Source: JAAZMI01 sp050948785
Lineage (GTDB): Bacteria > Bacillota > Dethiobacteria > DTU022 > UBA8154
Reading direction: 5' to 3'
Assembly: GCA_050948785.1 (NCBI GenBank)
Contig: JBMNEM010000010.1
Coordinates: 1-64,000, forward strand
DNA: 64,000 bases
The position numbers and the translations under genes are program-made. Under the pieces are notes generated by a model, which saw nothing but the letters and a program-made list of their open reading frames with translations, made no database searches and had not been told where the DNA came from. The number at the start of each line of letters is the position of its first letter. Within the stretch, counting starts at the first letter, position 1. Of this stretch, positions 1 through 9,567 are shown in pieces.

Positions 1-32
1 TTATTAATTTTTTTCAGGAAGAAGGTGGTAAT

Positions 33-458
33 TTGTGCAGTTCTTTTTTCCGCTTTAAAAAAAATGATCAGGGGCAGTCTTTGGTCGAGTTTGCAATTAT
101 TTTACCGCTTCTTCTTCTGGTTCTTTTAGGCATTATTCAGTTTGGCATAATATTCAGCAGTTATATTACAGTTACTACTGCCGCCAGGGAGGGCGCCCGG
201 GTAGCAATAGTCGGTGCCGATGACATAACTATAAAAAATAAAGTAACAGAGACCGTCTCTGCCTCTGCGTTTTTGAATGAAATCGATTCCGGAGACATTG
301 AAATTGAACCTGAATCCCGTATACAAAAGCATATGGTGACAGTTACTGTTAACGCTTCCGCAAAGATCGTAGTGCCATTTTTAAATTATCTTGCCGGGGA
401 GAGTTTTCCGATCTCTTCTTCGGCCAAGATGCGCGTTGAATATGTCGGGGCTACTTAA
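33..458 (+). CDS. TadE-like pseudopilin
   Basis: TadE-type minor pseudopilin of a Tad (Flp) pilus, 141 aa. The N-terminus carries the TadE signature: a short basic leader, then GQSLVEFAIILPLLLLVLLG (residues about 14-33), in which the Glu after the cleavage point starts a long hydrophobic helix. The conserved TAAREGAR segment follows at about 49-56. The family is cleaved by a prepilin peptidase and inserted in the membrane as a minor pilus subunit. The start is TTG behind an AGGTGG ribosome site. It is the first gene of a tadE-tadG-cpaB-cpaE-cpaF-tadB-tadC series. The major Flp pilin and a TadV peptidase, if present, lie upstream of the window. Confidence 0.85.
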   Translation: MCSSFFRFKKNDQGQSLVEFAIILPLLLLVLLGIIQFGIIFSSYITVTTAAREGARVAIVGADDITIKNKVTETVSASAFLNEIDSGDIEIEPESRIQKHMVTVTVNASAKIVVPFLNYLAGESFPISSSAKMRVEYVGAT

Positions 459-483
459 ATATTTTTACCGGGAGAGCTTAAAT

Positions 484-1725
484 ATGGAGAAGATAAAGGG
501 AATTTTAAGGGATGAAAAAGGAACGGCTTTAGTGCTAGTCTGCCTGGCATTTGTTCTGCTTTTAGGATTTTCGGCGCTGGTGATCGATTATGGTGCTTTA
601 GCCCTGGAAAGACGAAAAATGGTTACCGCTGCTGATGCCGGTGCCCTGGCCGGCGCGAGAATACTACTTGAAGCCAGTGGTAATTCTTCCGCGATAAGTG
701 CTGCCGAACAGGCTGCAAGGGAAACAGCAATAGCCAACGGGGCCCAACCGGATTTGGTCAACGTGAACGTGAATGATCATTATGTTTATAAAGGAAAAGA
801 AATTCAGGTAATCATTGTTAATACAGGCCATCATAAGGATTTTATTTTTTCCAGGGTACTTAATCTTAGTTCCCATCATATGGATGTCAAAGCCCGGGCT
901 GTAGGAACCTGGGGATATGTTACCCGTGCTGATGAGGATTTTTTGCCTCTTTTTATTGAAGCAAGCCAATTTGGTGATGGAACACAGGCTATCCCGCTGC
1001 ATATGAAAAATGAAATAAATGCAAACTGGGGCATTTTTGGATTTAAAAAGCCTTATAACCCTGATGACGTCAAAAACGCGATTAGAGGCGACCTCGGCGT
1101 AATTGATCCTCCCATTAAAGCTATTACGGAGTGGTCAAGCTGGCCGGAAGATTATATTTACGGTCAACCTTTGAGCCTTGAACTTATACAAGAAATTAAA
1201 ACAGATGCAGATAAATTCATTTATGGAACGGAAACAGGTGCTATGCAAGTTGTTGTTGATGCTCTGGACAGGGATAGCCAGCATTTAAACCAACAAGGGC
1301 GGTTGTACAGGAATTATCAGCACTGGCTTTATCAAAACGGTCAAATTGAAGAAGAGGTGCCCGATGTCAGCCTTGAAGGAGTAATTCCGATTGTCGAGGT
1401 GATTGATACGGCTACTGCAGGTCAACTTGATTCAATCGTCGTAGGGTTTGCCAAATATAAAATTGAAGATGTCATTACTGATCCCCATGGCCATGGTTCC
1501 AATTATTCTACTGCTAATGGTGGGACCGGTAGTGATTATCAGGAAAATCAAAATAGAGGAACTTATCGTTTTCACTATCCCCAGTATGACAGACCGGAAG
1601 ATGATTTTAAAGGTACGGTTATTGGCCGGGTGTTGGGAGAAGCTGAAAGCGGCTATACACCCGGTAAAACCGTGAATATCGTACAAAATGGTATAGGCTT
1701 AAAGTATTCTTTTTTACTGAAGTAG
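484..1725 (+). CDS. TadG-like pilus assembly protein
   Basis: Putative Flp pilus-assembly protein of the TadG type, 413 aa. The first 60 residues show the family pattern: DEKGTALVLVCLAFVLLLGF, a single membrane helix, then ERRKMVTAADAGALAGAR. The rest is a large extracytoplasmic domain with no motif I recognise. An upstream in-frame start at 391 would overlap tadE. ATG 484 is preferred because GGGAGAG precedes it and the TadG signature then sits near the N-terminus. Its position directly after tadE matches the normal Tad gene order. The C-terminal domain is poorly conserved in the family, so the exact role (anchor or surface subunit) is inferred. Confidence 0.75.
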   Translation: MEKIKGILRDEKGTALVLVCLAFVLLLGFSALVIDYGALALERRKMVTAADAGALAGARILLEASGNSSAISAAEQAARETAIANGAQPDLVNVNVNDHYVYKGKEIQVIIVNTGHHKDFIFSRVLNLSSHHMDVKARAVGTWGYVTRADEDFLPLFIEASQFGDGTQAIPLHMKNEINANWGIFGFKKPYNPDDVKNAIRGDLGVIDPPIKAITEWSSWPEDYIYGQPLSLELIQEIKTDADKFIYGTETGAMQVVVDALDRDSQHLNQQGRLYRNYQHWLYQNGQIEEEVPDVSLEGVIPIVEVIDTATAGQLDSIVVGFAKYKIEDVITDPHGHGSNYSTANGGTGSDYQENQNRGTYRFHYPQYDRPEDDFKGTVIGRVLGEAESGYTPGKTVNIVQNGIGLKYSFLLK

Positions 1726-1764
1726 AAAGAGAAGCAAAAATGCACGGAAAGGAGCGCAAATACT

Positions 1765-2487
1765 TTGAAAGCCAGCAAGCGTCTTTTATTTGTAGCGGTT
1801 ATTTTTGGCCTGATCACCGTAATTGCTTTAAACTATTATCTGCAAAGCCTTACCTCCGGGGGGGCTCCGGCTCTGGCGAACGCTGCCTACACAGAAGTGG
1901 TAGTGGCCAAGAGCACTATTCCGGAGCATACCAGGATCACGGCGGAGATGCTGGTCGTGGAGCCCATCCCCACTGATGCCGTCCACCCCGAGGCCATTAA
2001 AAATACAGAGGAGGCGGTGGGTAGCATCTCCCGCAGCGAGATCGTCAAGGGGGAGCAACTGCTGGCCGCCAGGGTGGCTGCGGAGGGGCGAGCGAGCCTT
2101 TCTTATCGCGTGCCGGAAAAGCGGCGGGCGATTTCCCTTCCTGTAAGTGAAGTCACTGGGGTTTCCGGGTATATTTCTCCCGGGGATAAGGTTGATGTGC
2201 TGATCACTTACAGCGATGCGGACATTAACAGCAAGATGACGACTTATACAGTGGTGCAGAATGCCCTAGTGCTCGCTACCGGAGAGTATACCAAGGAACA
2301 GGATAGTGAAGAACGGCATCTGGTCAGTACCATTACGCTGGCTGTGACTCCGGGGCAGGCCGAAGTGCTGGCTTATGCTCTTCTGAAGGGCTCCTTCCAT
2401 TTTACTCTGCGTTCGCCTTTGGATGAAGAAAAAGTGCGCTTGGAACATTATAATGCTGAAAACTTTGGGACTTTCCGGGAGAGGTGA
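1765..2487 (+). CDS. cpaB: Flp pilus assembly protein CpaB (RcpC)
   Basis: CpaB/RcpC-type protein, 240 aa, a periplasm- or wall-facing assembly factor of Tad pili. One N-terminal membrane helix (about 7-30) is followed by an SAF-like domain (about 43-110, beginning EVVVAKSTIPEHTRITAEML) and a CpaB C-terminal domain containing the typical GYISPGDKVDVL segment (about 137-148). The start is TTG behind AAAGGAG. The stop lies three bases into the ribosome-site region of the next gene, so the two are translationally close. Family membership is clear; its partner here is inferred from the neighbours. Confidence 0.85.
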   Translation: MKASKRLLFVAVIFGLITVIALNYYLQSLTSGGAPALANAAYTEVVVAKSTIPEHTRITAEMLVVEPIPTDAVHPEAIKNTEEAVGSISRSEIVKGEQLLAARVAAEGRASLSYRVPEKRRAISLPVSEVTGVSGYISPGDKVDVLITYSDADINSKMTTYTVVQNALVLATGEYTKEQDSEERHLVSTITLAVTPGQAEVLAYALLKGSFHFTLRSPLDEEKVRLEHYNAENFGTFRER

Positions 2488-2492
2488 TGAAT

Positions 2493-3704
2493 ATGGAACG
2501 CATTAAAGTGCTGGTAGTGGAAGAAGACGCTGAAAAAAGGTCCAATATTTTGGAGATCCTCTCCAGTGTGGAGTATATCCAGATGGCCGGCGAGGCGGAG
2601 ACAGCGGAAGAGGCTCTGGAGGTGGTGGAGGGGCTTGATCCCGGGGTAATAGTCATCGGGGCCTCTGTGCCGGGGGACGGTTACAAGCTGGCGGAAAAGA
2701 TCGCCGCTGCGTATCCCTGGATTGCCACGATACTGGTGGAAACAGAGCTGCTGGAGGAGACGATGCGCAAGGCCATCTTTGCCGGGGCCAAGGATGTGCT
2801 CATTGAGCCTTTTACTCCCGCCAAGCTGGTTGATTCCATCTACCGTAGTTACCAGCTGGAGAAAAAGAAGCAGGTCATGCAGCGGGATAAAACGCCCGCG
2901 TTGCGTAAAAAGCCCCGGCAGGGGCAGATCGTGACCGTTTTCAGTACCAAAGGGGGAGTGGGAAAGACTTTTGTCTCCACAAACCTGGCGGTTGCTCTGG
3001 CACAGCATACCGGAGATGCAGTTGTTCTGGTTGACCTGGACCTGGATTTTGGCAACACGGCGCTGGCCTTGAATATCGTTCCCCGTTATACGATTCACGA
3101 TGTCATCAATGAGATCCGCAATCTTGATCAGGATCTGATGGAGAGCTACCTGATTCCGCACCGCTCGGGAATCAAGCTGCTGGCAGCCAATACACAGCCG
3201 CAGATGGCCGAGTTTATCAATGCTGAACATATTGGACTGATCCTCAAGGTACTGCAGAGTGCTTTTGATTATGTGGTGGTGGATATGCCGGCCCGCTTCT
3301 ACGAACCCGTGGATCCGGCCCTCCAGGAAGCTGATCTGCTGCTGCTGATCACTACTCAGGATGTGGCCACCATCCGCAATATTAAAGCTTGCCTGGTGGC
3401 GCTCGGTTCTTTGAACTATCCCCGGCATAAGATCAAACTGCTGCTGAACAGGGCTGAGTCCCGCAGTGAGATCAAAAGTCGGGATGTGGAGACAACCTTG
3501 GACCAGGATCTTTTCGGCGTTTTGCCGGCAGAATACAGGTTGGTATCCTCTTCCCTGAATAAAGGCATACCTGTAGTTCTGCTTTATCCCCGGGCAAAAG
3601 TCAGCCGTAATTTCATGAAGCTGGCACGCCGGATAGCCGGGGATGGGACAGAAAAACAGGCTGCAACGGGTAAGAACCGTAAAGCAACGGAAATGGAAAG
3701 GTGA
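2493..3704 (+). CDS. cpaE: CpaE/TadZ-type pilus localisation ATPase
   Basis: TadZ/CpaE protein, 403 aa, a ParA/MinD-type ATPase thought to place the Tad machine at a cell site. Residues about 1-120 form a response-regulator-like fold. The phospho-acceptor position (VIVIGASVPG) has Gly instead of Asp, so it is a pseudo-receiver, as is usual in TadZ. From about 140 comes the MinD-like ATPase with the deviant Walker A motif STKGGVGKT, and later VVVDMP. GTG 2484 and ATG 2487 are possible starts, but GGAGAGG at 2478-2484 is best spaced (8 nt) from ATG 2493. Confidence 0.87.
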   Translation: MERIKVLVVEEDAEKRSNILEILSSVEYIQMAGEAETAEEALEVVEGLDPGVIVIGASVPGDGYKLAEKIAAAYPWIATILVETELLEETMRKAIFAGAKDVLIEPFTPAKLVDSIYRSYQLEKKKQVMQRDKTPALRKKPRQGQIVTVFSTKGGVGKTFVSTNLAVALAQHTGDAVVLVDLDLDFGNTALALNIVPRYTIHDVINEIRNLDQDLMESYLIPHRSGIKLLAANTQPQMAEFINAEHIGLILKVLQSAFDYVVVDMPARFYEPVDPALQEADLLLLITTQDVATIRNIKACLVALGSLNYPRHKIKLLLNRAESRSEIKSRDVETTLDQDLFGVLPAEYRLVSSSLNKGIPVVLLYPRAKVSRNFMKLARRIAGDGTEKQAATGKNRKATEMER

Positions 3705-3709
3705 GAAAA

Positions 3710-5086
3710 ATGAAGCTACCAAAACAACCTTCCCCCTTCGTTAATAGTTCAAGACCTGTATCCAGGGAACCCGTTCTGAATAAAAAGAAGGAACTGGAAG
3801 ATCTGGCCACAGAAACCCTGCGCCAGGTTATTGATATCATGGATGATACTCTCCTTGTCCAGAAAATGGATAGCTTTCAGAAGAAGCATTTTTTGGAGCA
3901 GATCAGGGCAACGATGGAAGTGGTACTGGAAGATTTCAGGCACGATCTCTCCCAGGCTGATAAACAAAAAGTGGTGAGGTACGTTTACGATGAAATCTTT
4001 GGTTATGGACCGATCAATCCGCTGATCCATGATCCCACTGTTTCAGAGATCATGGTCAATGGTTCCCAGCTGGTCTATGTAGAACGGGAAGGGAAAATCG
4101 TCAAAACGGAGATTACTTTTCGTGATGATGCGCATGTGCTCAATACCATCGACAAGATTATCACCCCTTTAGGGAGAAGGGTGGATGAAAGCTCGCCGAT
4201 GGTTGATGCCCGCCTGCCGGACGGTTCCCGGGTCAATGCCATCATCCCGCCGCTGGCTCTTAAAGGGCCGACTTTAACCATCCGTAAGTTTGCGGCGGAT
4301 CCTTTTACCTCGGAGGACCTGATCAGTTTCGGGACCATGACACGGGAGATCGCCCGCTTGTTTAAGTCCGCTGTGCGGGCCCGTCTCAATATCATTGTTT
4401 CCGGCGGGACGGGGAGCGGTAAGACGACAACCTTAAATGTGCTCTCCAGTTTTATTCCCGATCAGGAGAGGATTGTAACCATCGAAGACGCGGCGGAGCT
4501 GCAGCTTCGGCAGGAGCACGTTGTCACCCTGGAAAGCCGCCCGCCGGATATTGAAGGCAAAGGAAAGATCACGATTCGTGACCTGGTGATCAACTCGCTG
4601 CGGATGCGCCCTGATCGGATTGTAATTGGTGAGGTCCGGGGGGGCGAAGCTCTCGATATGCTGCAGGCGATGAATACCGGCCATGATGGCTCCATCTCCA
4701 CTTTGCACGCCAATAACCCGCGGGATGCGCTGGCGCGCCTGGAAACCATGGTGCTCATGGCGGGAATGGATTTGCCCCTGCGGGCGATCCGCGAACAGAT
4801 CGCCTCGGCCATTGACTTGATTATTCAACAGTCCCGCCTCCCTGACGGCAGCCGCAAGATCGTCAAGGTGACGGAAGTAGCAGGGATGGAGGGGGACATT
4901 ATTACTCTGCAGGATCTTTTTGTGTTTGAGCAGGCCGGGTTTAATGAGAGAGGTCGTATTACCGGGAAACACGTGCCCACCGGCATTATCCCCCGTTGTA
5001 TGGAGAAACTGCAAGCCTACGGGGAGAATCTTCCCACGGATCTTTTTGAATCAAAAAATTTTGAAATGACCTTCAGGAGGCGCTAA
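3710..5086 (+). CDS. cpaF: Tad pilus secretion ATPase CpaF/TadA
   Basis: Type II/IV secretion superfamily ATPase that powers Tad pilus assembly, 458 aa. The N-terminal part contains the CpaF hallmark FGYGPINPLIHDPTVSEIMV. It is followed by Walker A SGGTGSGKTTTLN, the Asp box (TIEDAAELQL), Walker B (DRIVIGEVRGGEA) and the His box (GSISTLHANNPRDALARLE). It acts as a cytoplasmic hexamer with TadB/TadC in the membrane. ATG 3710 is preferred over GTG 3701 because AAAGGTGAG sits just upstream. The gene is separated from tadB by a single base. Confidence 0.95.
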   Translation: MKLPKQPSPFVNSSRPVSREPVLNKKKELEDLATETLRQVIDIMDDTLLVQKMDSFQKKHFLEQIRATMEVVLEDFRHDLSQADKQKVVRYVYDEIFGYGPINPLIHDPTVSEIMVNGSQLVYVEREGKIVKTEITFRDDAHVLNTIDKIITPLGRRVDESSPMVDARLPDGSRVNAIIPPLALKGPTLTIRKFAADPFTSEDLISFGTMTREIARLFKSAVRARLNIIVSGGTGSGKTTTLNVLSSFIPDQERIVTIEDAAELQLRQEHVVTLESRPPDIEGKGKITIRDLVINSLRMRPDRIVIGEVRGGEALDMLQAMNTGHDGSISTLHANNPRDALARLETMVLMAGMDLPLRAIREQIASAIDLIIQQSRLPDGSRKIVKVTEVAGMEGDIITLQDLFVFEQAGFNERGRITGKHVPTGIIPRCMEKLQAYGENLPTDLFESKNFEMTFRRR

Positions 5087-5087
5087 G

Positions 5088-6059
5088 ATGCTGCAGCTAG
5101 TTATTTTAGGCGGTGCTTTTCTCACTGTAGTTTTCTTCTGCGTGGGTTTCTATCAAATGCTTTTTGCTTCCCGCCTAACTGTTTTGGAAAGATTAAAGGT
5201 CAGCACGCTGTCTTCTGCAGCCCAGCAGCAGGTGGAAGCTGCCCGGGCGAAAAGCTTGAAGGAAGAATTCCTGCGCTTCCTGGGAATATTGGGAACGACG
5301 CTCTCCCGCTGGATCAATCTGCAAACTATTCAGCAGAAACTCTTACAGGCCCATATTTTAATGCGTGCCGAAGAGTTCATCGGGCTGACGATCTGCAGCG
5401 GAATAGCGATCTTTATTCTCTTCTACCTGGTGACGGGGCACCTCCTGTTGGCTCTTCCGGCCGGATTGGCCGGTTTTAAAATACCTGACCTGGTGGTCGG
5501 GATTAAAAAGAGCCAGCGCGTCAACACTTTGACCCAGCAACTGCCCGAGGCGCTGACGATTATCTCCAACGGCCTGCGGGCCGGTTATAGTTTTCCCCAG
5601 GCAATGTCCGTGGTCGGCCGGGAAATGGGGCCGCCGATTGGAGAGGAATTTTCCCGTGTTATCTGGGAAAACCGCATGGGCAAGCCGCTGGAGGAAGTGC
5701 TGCATAATCTTGGAGAAAGAACCGGGAGCGAAGATCTGAACCTGGTTATTACCGCTTTGCTGATCCAAAAACAGGTCGGCGGCAACCTGGCCGAGATTCT
5801 CGATAATATCTCCCATACCATCCGTGAGCGCGTACGCATCAAGGGGGAGATCAAAACGCTGACAGCGCAGGGCCGGTTATCGGCCGTGATTATCATCCTG
5901 CTGCCTGTCGGTGTGGCTGCTTTTCTTATGTTTATGAACCCGGAATACATGTTGACGCTTGTCCAGGAAGTGCTGGGCCTGATCATGCTCGGAGTGGCCG
6001 TGGTGCTGCAAATCGTAGGGATCATCGTTATTCGCAAGATAGTCAATATCGAGGTCTAG
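5088..6059 (+). CDS. tadB: Tad pilus inner membrane protein TadB
   Basis: TadB-type platform protein, 323 aa. There is a membrane helix at the N-terminus, a pair of helices near 100-140, then the cytoplasmic T2SS-F domain (QLPEALTIISNGLRAGYSF, about 146-164, and GGNLAEILDNISHTIRER, about 231-248), and two C-terminal helices (about 260-318). It is known to form the membrane platform with TadC, driven by the CpaF ATPase. Adjacent tadC is its paralog. Length and topology are normal for the family. Confidence 0.92.
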   Translation: MLQLVILGGAFLTVVFFCVGFYQMLFASRLTVLERLKVSTLSSAAQQQVEAARAKSLKEEFLRFLGILGTTLSRWINLQTIQQKLLQAHILMRAEEFIGLTICSGIAIFILFYLVTGHLLLALPAGLAGFKIPDLVVGIKKSQRVNTLTQQLPEALTIISNGLRAGYSFPQAMSVVGREMGPPIGEEFSRVIWENRMGKPLEEVLHNLGERTGSEDLNLVITALLIQKQVGGNLAEILDNISHTIRERVRIKGEIKTLTAQGRLSAVIIILLPVGVAAFLMFMNPEYMLTLVQEVLGLIMLGVAVVLQIVGIIVIRKIVNIEV

Positions 6060-6075
6060 TTTAGGGGGCGGAGAA

Positions 6076-7002
6076 ATGTTAGTACTGGTCAATATCCTTG
6101 TTTTTGTCACAATTACCCTGCTTGTAGTTGCCGTTTATGAAGTATTTTTAAACCCCAAAAAACAGGTTGCGGCGAGGCTGCAGACGATCAAAGAAATGGA
6201 AGAAAAACCTGCAGATGAAGACGAACTTCAGAAACCATTTTTTGAGAGGATCATTCAACCGGCCTATCGCAATTTGGGTATCGCTCTGGGCAATTTAACA
6301 CCGCAGGAAATTCGCCAAAGCATTGAAAAGAAGATCAATTATGCCGGAAACCCCGGGAATATGAATTTTAACAGTTTTATCTCCCTGCAGGCCCTGCTGG
6401 CGGTGCTTTTTGTCTGTTTGGCGGTGGGGATGATCCGGCTAACCGGCCTGGTAGGGCCGAAGGCTTTTTTTCTCCTGATTCTGGCACTGCTCAGCGGGGC
6501 GATGGTGCCCTTGAGCATGCTCAACTCCCGGGTTTTAAAACGTCAAAAGGAGATTCAAAAAAACTTGCCGGATACTCTGGACCTGCTGCTGGTAAGCGTT
6601 GAGGCGGGGTTGGGTTTTGATATGGCCCTAAAGCGGGTTACGGAACAGGCAACCGGTGTCCTGAGCAAGGAGATCACGCGAGCCCTGGAGGAGATGCGTA
6701 TGGGCAAAACCCGCGAAGAGGCCCTGCGTGGTATCGTCGAGCGCACGGGGGTGCCGGATTTAAGCAGCTTTATCAGTGCTGTAATTCAGTCCGAGCAGCT
6801 GGGGAGCAATATTGCCAATACTCTGCGTATCCAGGCCGAGGGCATGCGGCAAAAACGCCGGCAGCGGGCAGAGGAGGCGGCGATGAAAGCGCCGATCAAG
6901 ATGCTTTTCCCCCTGGTTTTCTTTATTTTTCCGACCCTGTTCGTTGTCCTGCTTGGGCCGGCTTTTATCCGCATCATGCAGACATTCCAAGGCATGTTTT
7001 AA
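6076..7002 (+). CDS. tadC: Tad pilus inner membrane protein TadC
   Basis: TadC-type platform protein, 308 aa, second T2SS-F domain protein of the Tad system. An N-terminal helix, a helix pair around 105-160, the F domain (LPDTLDLLLVSVEAGLGFDM, about 164-183, and QSEQLGSNIANTLRIQAEGM), and a C-terminal helix ending in the family-typical FPTLFVVLLGPAFI are visible. It starts at ATG 6076 after GGGGGCGGAG and lies 16 bases after tadB, so they are co-transcribed. Confidence 0.92.
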   Translation: MLVLVNILVFVTITLLVVAVYEVFLNPKKQVAARLQTIKEMEEKPADEDELQKPFFERIIQPAYRNLGIALGNLTPQEIRQSIEKKINYAGNPGNMNFNSFISLQALLAVLFVCLAVGMIRLTGLVGPKAFFLLILALLSGAMVPLSMLNSRVLKRQKEIQKNLPDTLDLLLVSVEAGLGFDMALKRVTEQATGVLSKEITRALEEMRMGKTREEALRGIVERTGVPDLSSFISAVIQSEQLGSNIANTLRIQAEGMRQKRRQRAEEAAMKAPIKMLFPLVFFIFPTLFVVLLGPAFIRIMQTFQGMF

Positions 7003-7014
7003 GGGAGGGGTATA

Positions 7015-9567
7015 ATGGTTTTACGCAAAAGTTACAAATTTGTGCTTCTATTTATTGCCGTATTTGCCCTGAACTTTTTGGGGGGAGGCCTGCAAGCTAC
7101 GCCGGAGCGAGCTGGCTTATCCCAGGAAAACATTGCTGTAATCCTGCTCATAGATACATCAGGCAGTATGCGCTCTACCGATCCACAGAGGCTGCGGGAA
7201 ACCGCTGCCCGTGTTTTTATTGATTTATTAAGTCCGGAAGATTACCTGGGCCTGATTACTTTTGATCATGAGGCCAATGTGGTTCTTCCTTTGCAAAAAG
7301 TGAGCAGTTCTGCCAATAAGGAGCTTTTCAAGGAGAAGCTCTCCCCGCAGCTGGAGCCCCGTGGGAATACAGATTTTACCAGGGCATTAAAAGCTGCCGC
7401 GGAGCAGTTCCGGAAAACAGATGCCGGGGGTGCACGGCCGGTGGCGGTGTTGCTCACCGATGGAGAACCGGACCCGGACCCCCGCCGCCGCAGCGAGGCT
7501 CTTTTTATGGAGAACTACATACAATCCCTGTGGGAAACGGTGGCCGCTTTTGCGCTGGAGGGCTATCCCATTTATACTGTGGGTTTTGGTGATGAAATTG
7601 ATCCGGAGGTGATCCGCAAGATCTCCCTGGACACCAAGGGAGAATCTTATCTTTTAAATGAACCGGCAGAGCTTTTGGTGAGTTTTTTTGAACTGCTGGG
7701 AAATTTAAAAAACCGCCGGAGCCTCATCGAAAAAGCCTATACCCTGAAAGCGGAGGAGACGGCAGAGTTCGACTTTTGGGTCGATGAGTATACCCGCCAG
7801 ATCAATCTTGTTGCCGTGAGCCCCGCGGCCGGGCAGTGCGCTCTATCCCTTACGCCGCCGCAGGGTGAAAGCGCCGGGGTTGCCGGCTTGACTGTAAACA
7901 ACGAAGAAAACTACAGTATGGCGATCCTGCATCAGCCGGAGAAGGCATACTGGGGAAAATGGCAGGGGCATGTTTCCGGCCGCGGTCCGGTCCGGGTTCT
8001 GGGTGATCGGGATCTTTTTATCAAAGCCTGGCTGGAAGAACCGCTCCCTTCTTCTCAGCAGCCTCTGCATGAACCCCTCCATTTTAAAATAAGGGTGACC
8101 GGTGAGGAGCGGCGGAATACGTCTTTAAGGGTAGAACTCCAGTTAAAAAAACCCGGACAGGAGCAGCCGGTGAATATACCGCTAGCCAGAGAAGGTGTTT
8201 TTTTTACAGGCTGCTATGAGCAGGTTGATCAAACGGGAACATATGATCTGCAGCTGTGCTTACTCCTGGATGGTGAAGTGGCCGCAACCTCTACGGCGAA
8301 ATTATACGTCAAGCTGTTGCCGGTGCTGGAGACGGATTTCTGGGAGGAGGGCAAATACCGCCAGGGTGAGGAAGTAATTGTGACGGCTTCGCTGAATTTA
8401 GGGGGCAAACGCCTGCCGGCAGGCCGCGAGCTAAAGGTCAAGGATTTCAACTTGCTTTTACATGGCGGGAAAGGCTCCAGGACAGTCGTGGCACTTTATG
8501 ACGACGGTGATCCACAGCACGGAGATCTCAAAGCCGCTGACGGTATCTGGTCCAATCGTTTCGTTTTTGAACAGGAAGGGACGGCTGAAACTGTTTTGCA
8601 GGCGCGGGGCACATATCTGGACACCGAATTTTTTCTGGAAAAAAACCTGGGCGAAAGCGCTGTTTTTGCCCCGGGAAGAGTACTCTTGCATTTGCCCCGT
8701 CAAGAATGCTGGTCCTTACCGGGAAAAAACATCTCCATACCCTTGCAGCTCACCAGTGCTTCACCTTTGCGGGAGACAATCGTGCTTGCTGAGGAGATCA
8801 AGATTGGCCGCCTTTTTTCGTCCCGGCTCATCCTTGAACCCGGGGAAAGTAAAGTTGTCCAGCTGGAGTTGGGCCTTCACAGCAGTCTGGCGCGGGGTAT
8901 GCACAATGTCCCGCTGATTATTGGCGCCGACAGTGCCTTGACCGTGTTAGAGCCCTCTCAACTGGAATTCAATCTGGAAATTGTCACTCCAGGCCAAGCT
9001 TTTTTAAAAAAATTTTTAAATATATTTGTTTGGGTTTCCCGCTTTCTTATTATTTTAGGGGCCGCAGGATTTCTTTTTTATAGCGGCGGAATGCTTCTTT
9101 ACCGTTTTTTGGTTTTTCCCCGGAAAAAAGTGCAAGGCACTCTTTTATACTGGCAGACAGAGAGCGGCAGCACGGGGGAGGAGCAGCCACGGAAATTACA
9201 GCTGGGAAGTTTACACAAGGAAACAATTGTCATCAGCTTTGACCCGGAAAACGCCAAGGCGGATTTTCACATTAAAGGAAGCGCGTTTGCTTATGACCTG
9301 CTGATCAAGTCTATTTGGAATCACAGGCGCCCTCTTTTCATCCAGGGCTGGCAGGCGTTGTTGGAAAAACACCTGCCTGTCAGAACGATGCTCCAGTGCA
9401 CACGGCCGGGGATTTTCGAGTTTGAGGGGAGAGTTTATACCTGCAAGGAACTCTTCCACTCTGATAAATTTGAAGCGGGGGGATTTAGCTTCGAGTACAG
9501 CAACCCCTACGGTAAATGGTTTAAGGACAAAACCGATGGTGCCAATATCCTGGAAGGAAAAGTATGA
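7015..9567 (+). CDS. Large membrane-anchored VWA-domain protein
   Basis: 850-aa protein with a signal peptide or anchor (about 8-25), then a von Willebrand factor A domain from about 40 to 230. A complete MIDAS is visible: DTSGSMRS from Asp47, a Thr in GNTDFTRA, and LLTDGEPDPD. The middle (about 240-650) is probably beta-rich with repeated all-beta folds, including an Ig-like DDGDPQHGDLKAADGIWSN segment typical of chloride-channel/VWA surface proteins. One membrane helix lies at about 668-700, with a cytosolic tail of about 150 residues. It follows tadC by 12 bases and overlaps the next gene. A role in Tad pilus function or adhesion is inferred only from position; VWA adhesin subunits are known in some pili. 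Confidence 0.75.
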   Translation: MVLRKSYKFVLLFIAVFALNFLGGGLQATPERAGLSQENIAVILLIDTSGSMRSTDPQRLRETAARVFIDLLSPEDYLGLITFDHEANVVLPLQKVSSSANKELFKEKLSPQLEPRGNTDFTRALKAAAEQFRKTDAGGARPVAVLLTDGEPDPDPRRRSEALFMENYIQSLWETVAAFALEGYPIYTVGFGDEIDPEVIRKISLDTKGESYLLNEPAELLVSFFELLGNLKNRRSLIEKAYTLKAEETAEFDFWVDEYTRQINLVAVSPAAGQCALSLTPPQGESAGVAGLTVNNEENYSMAILHQPEKAYWGKWQGHVSGRGPVRVLGDRDLFIKAWLEEPLPSSQQPLHEPLHFKIRVTGEERRNTSLRVELQLKKPGQEQPVNIPLAREGVFFTGCYEQVDQTGTYDLQLCLLLDGEVAATSTAKLYVKLLPVLETDFWEEGKYRQGEEVIVTASLNLGGKRLPAGRELKVKDFNLLLHGGKGSRTVVALYDDGDPQHGDLKAADGIWSNRFVFEQEGTAETVLQARGTYLDTEFFLEKNLGESAVFAPGRVLLHLPRQECWSLPGKNISIPLQLTSASPLRETIVLAEEIKIGRLFSSRLILEPGESKVVQLELGLHSSLARGMHNVPLIIGADSALTVLEPSQLEFNLEIVTPGQAFLKKFLNIFVWVSRFLIILGAAGFLFYSGGMLLYRFLVFPRKKVQGTLLYWQTESGSTGEEQPRKLQLGSLHKETIVISFDPENAKADFHIKGSAFAYDLLIKSIWNHRRPLFIQGWQALLEKHLPVRTMLQCTRPGIFEFEGRVYTCKELFHSDKFEAGGFSFEYSNPYGKWFKDKTDGANILEGKV

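Noticed and set aside
2448..3722. 424-codon open frame on the minus strand
   Set aside because: It is the shadow of cpaE on the other strand. It has no ribosome site or known domain, and cpaE has clear ATPase motifs.
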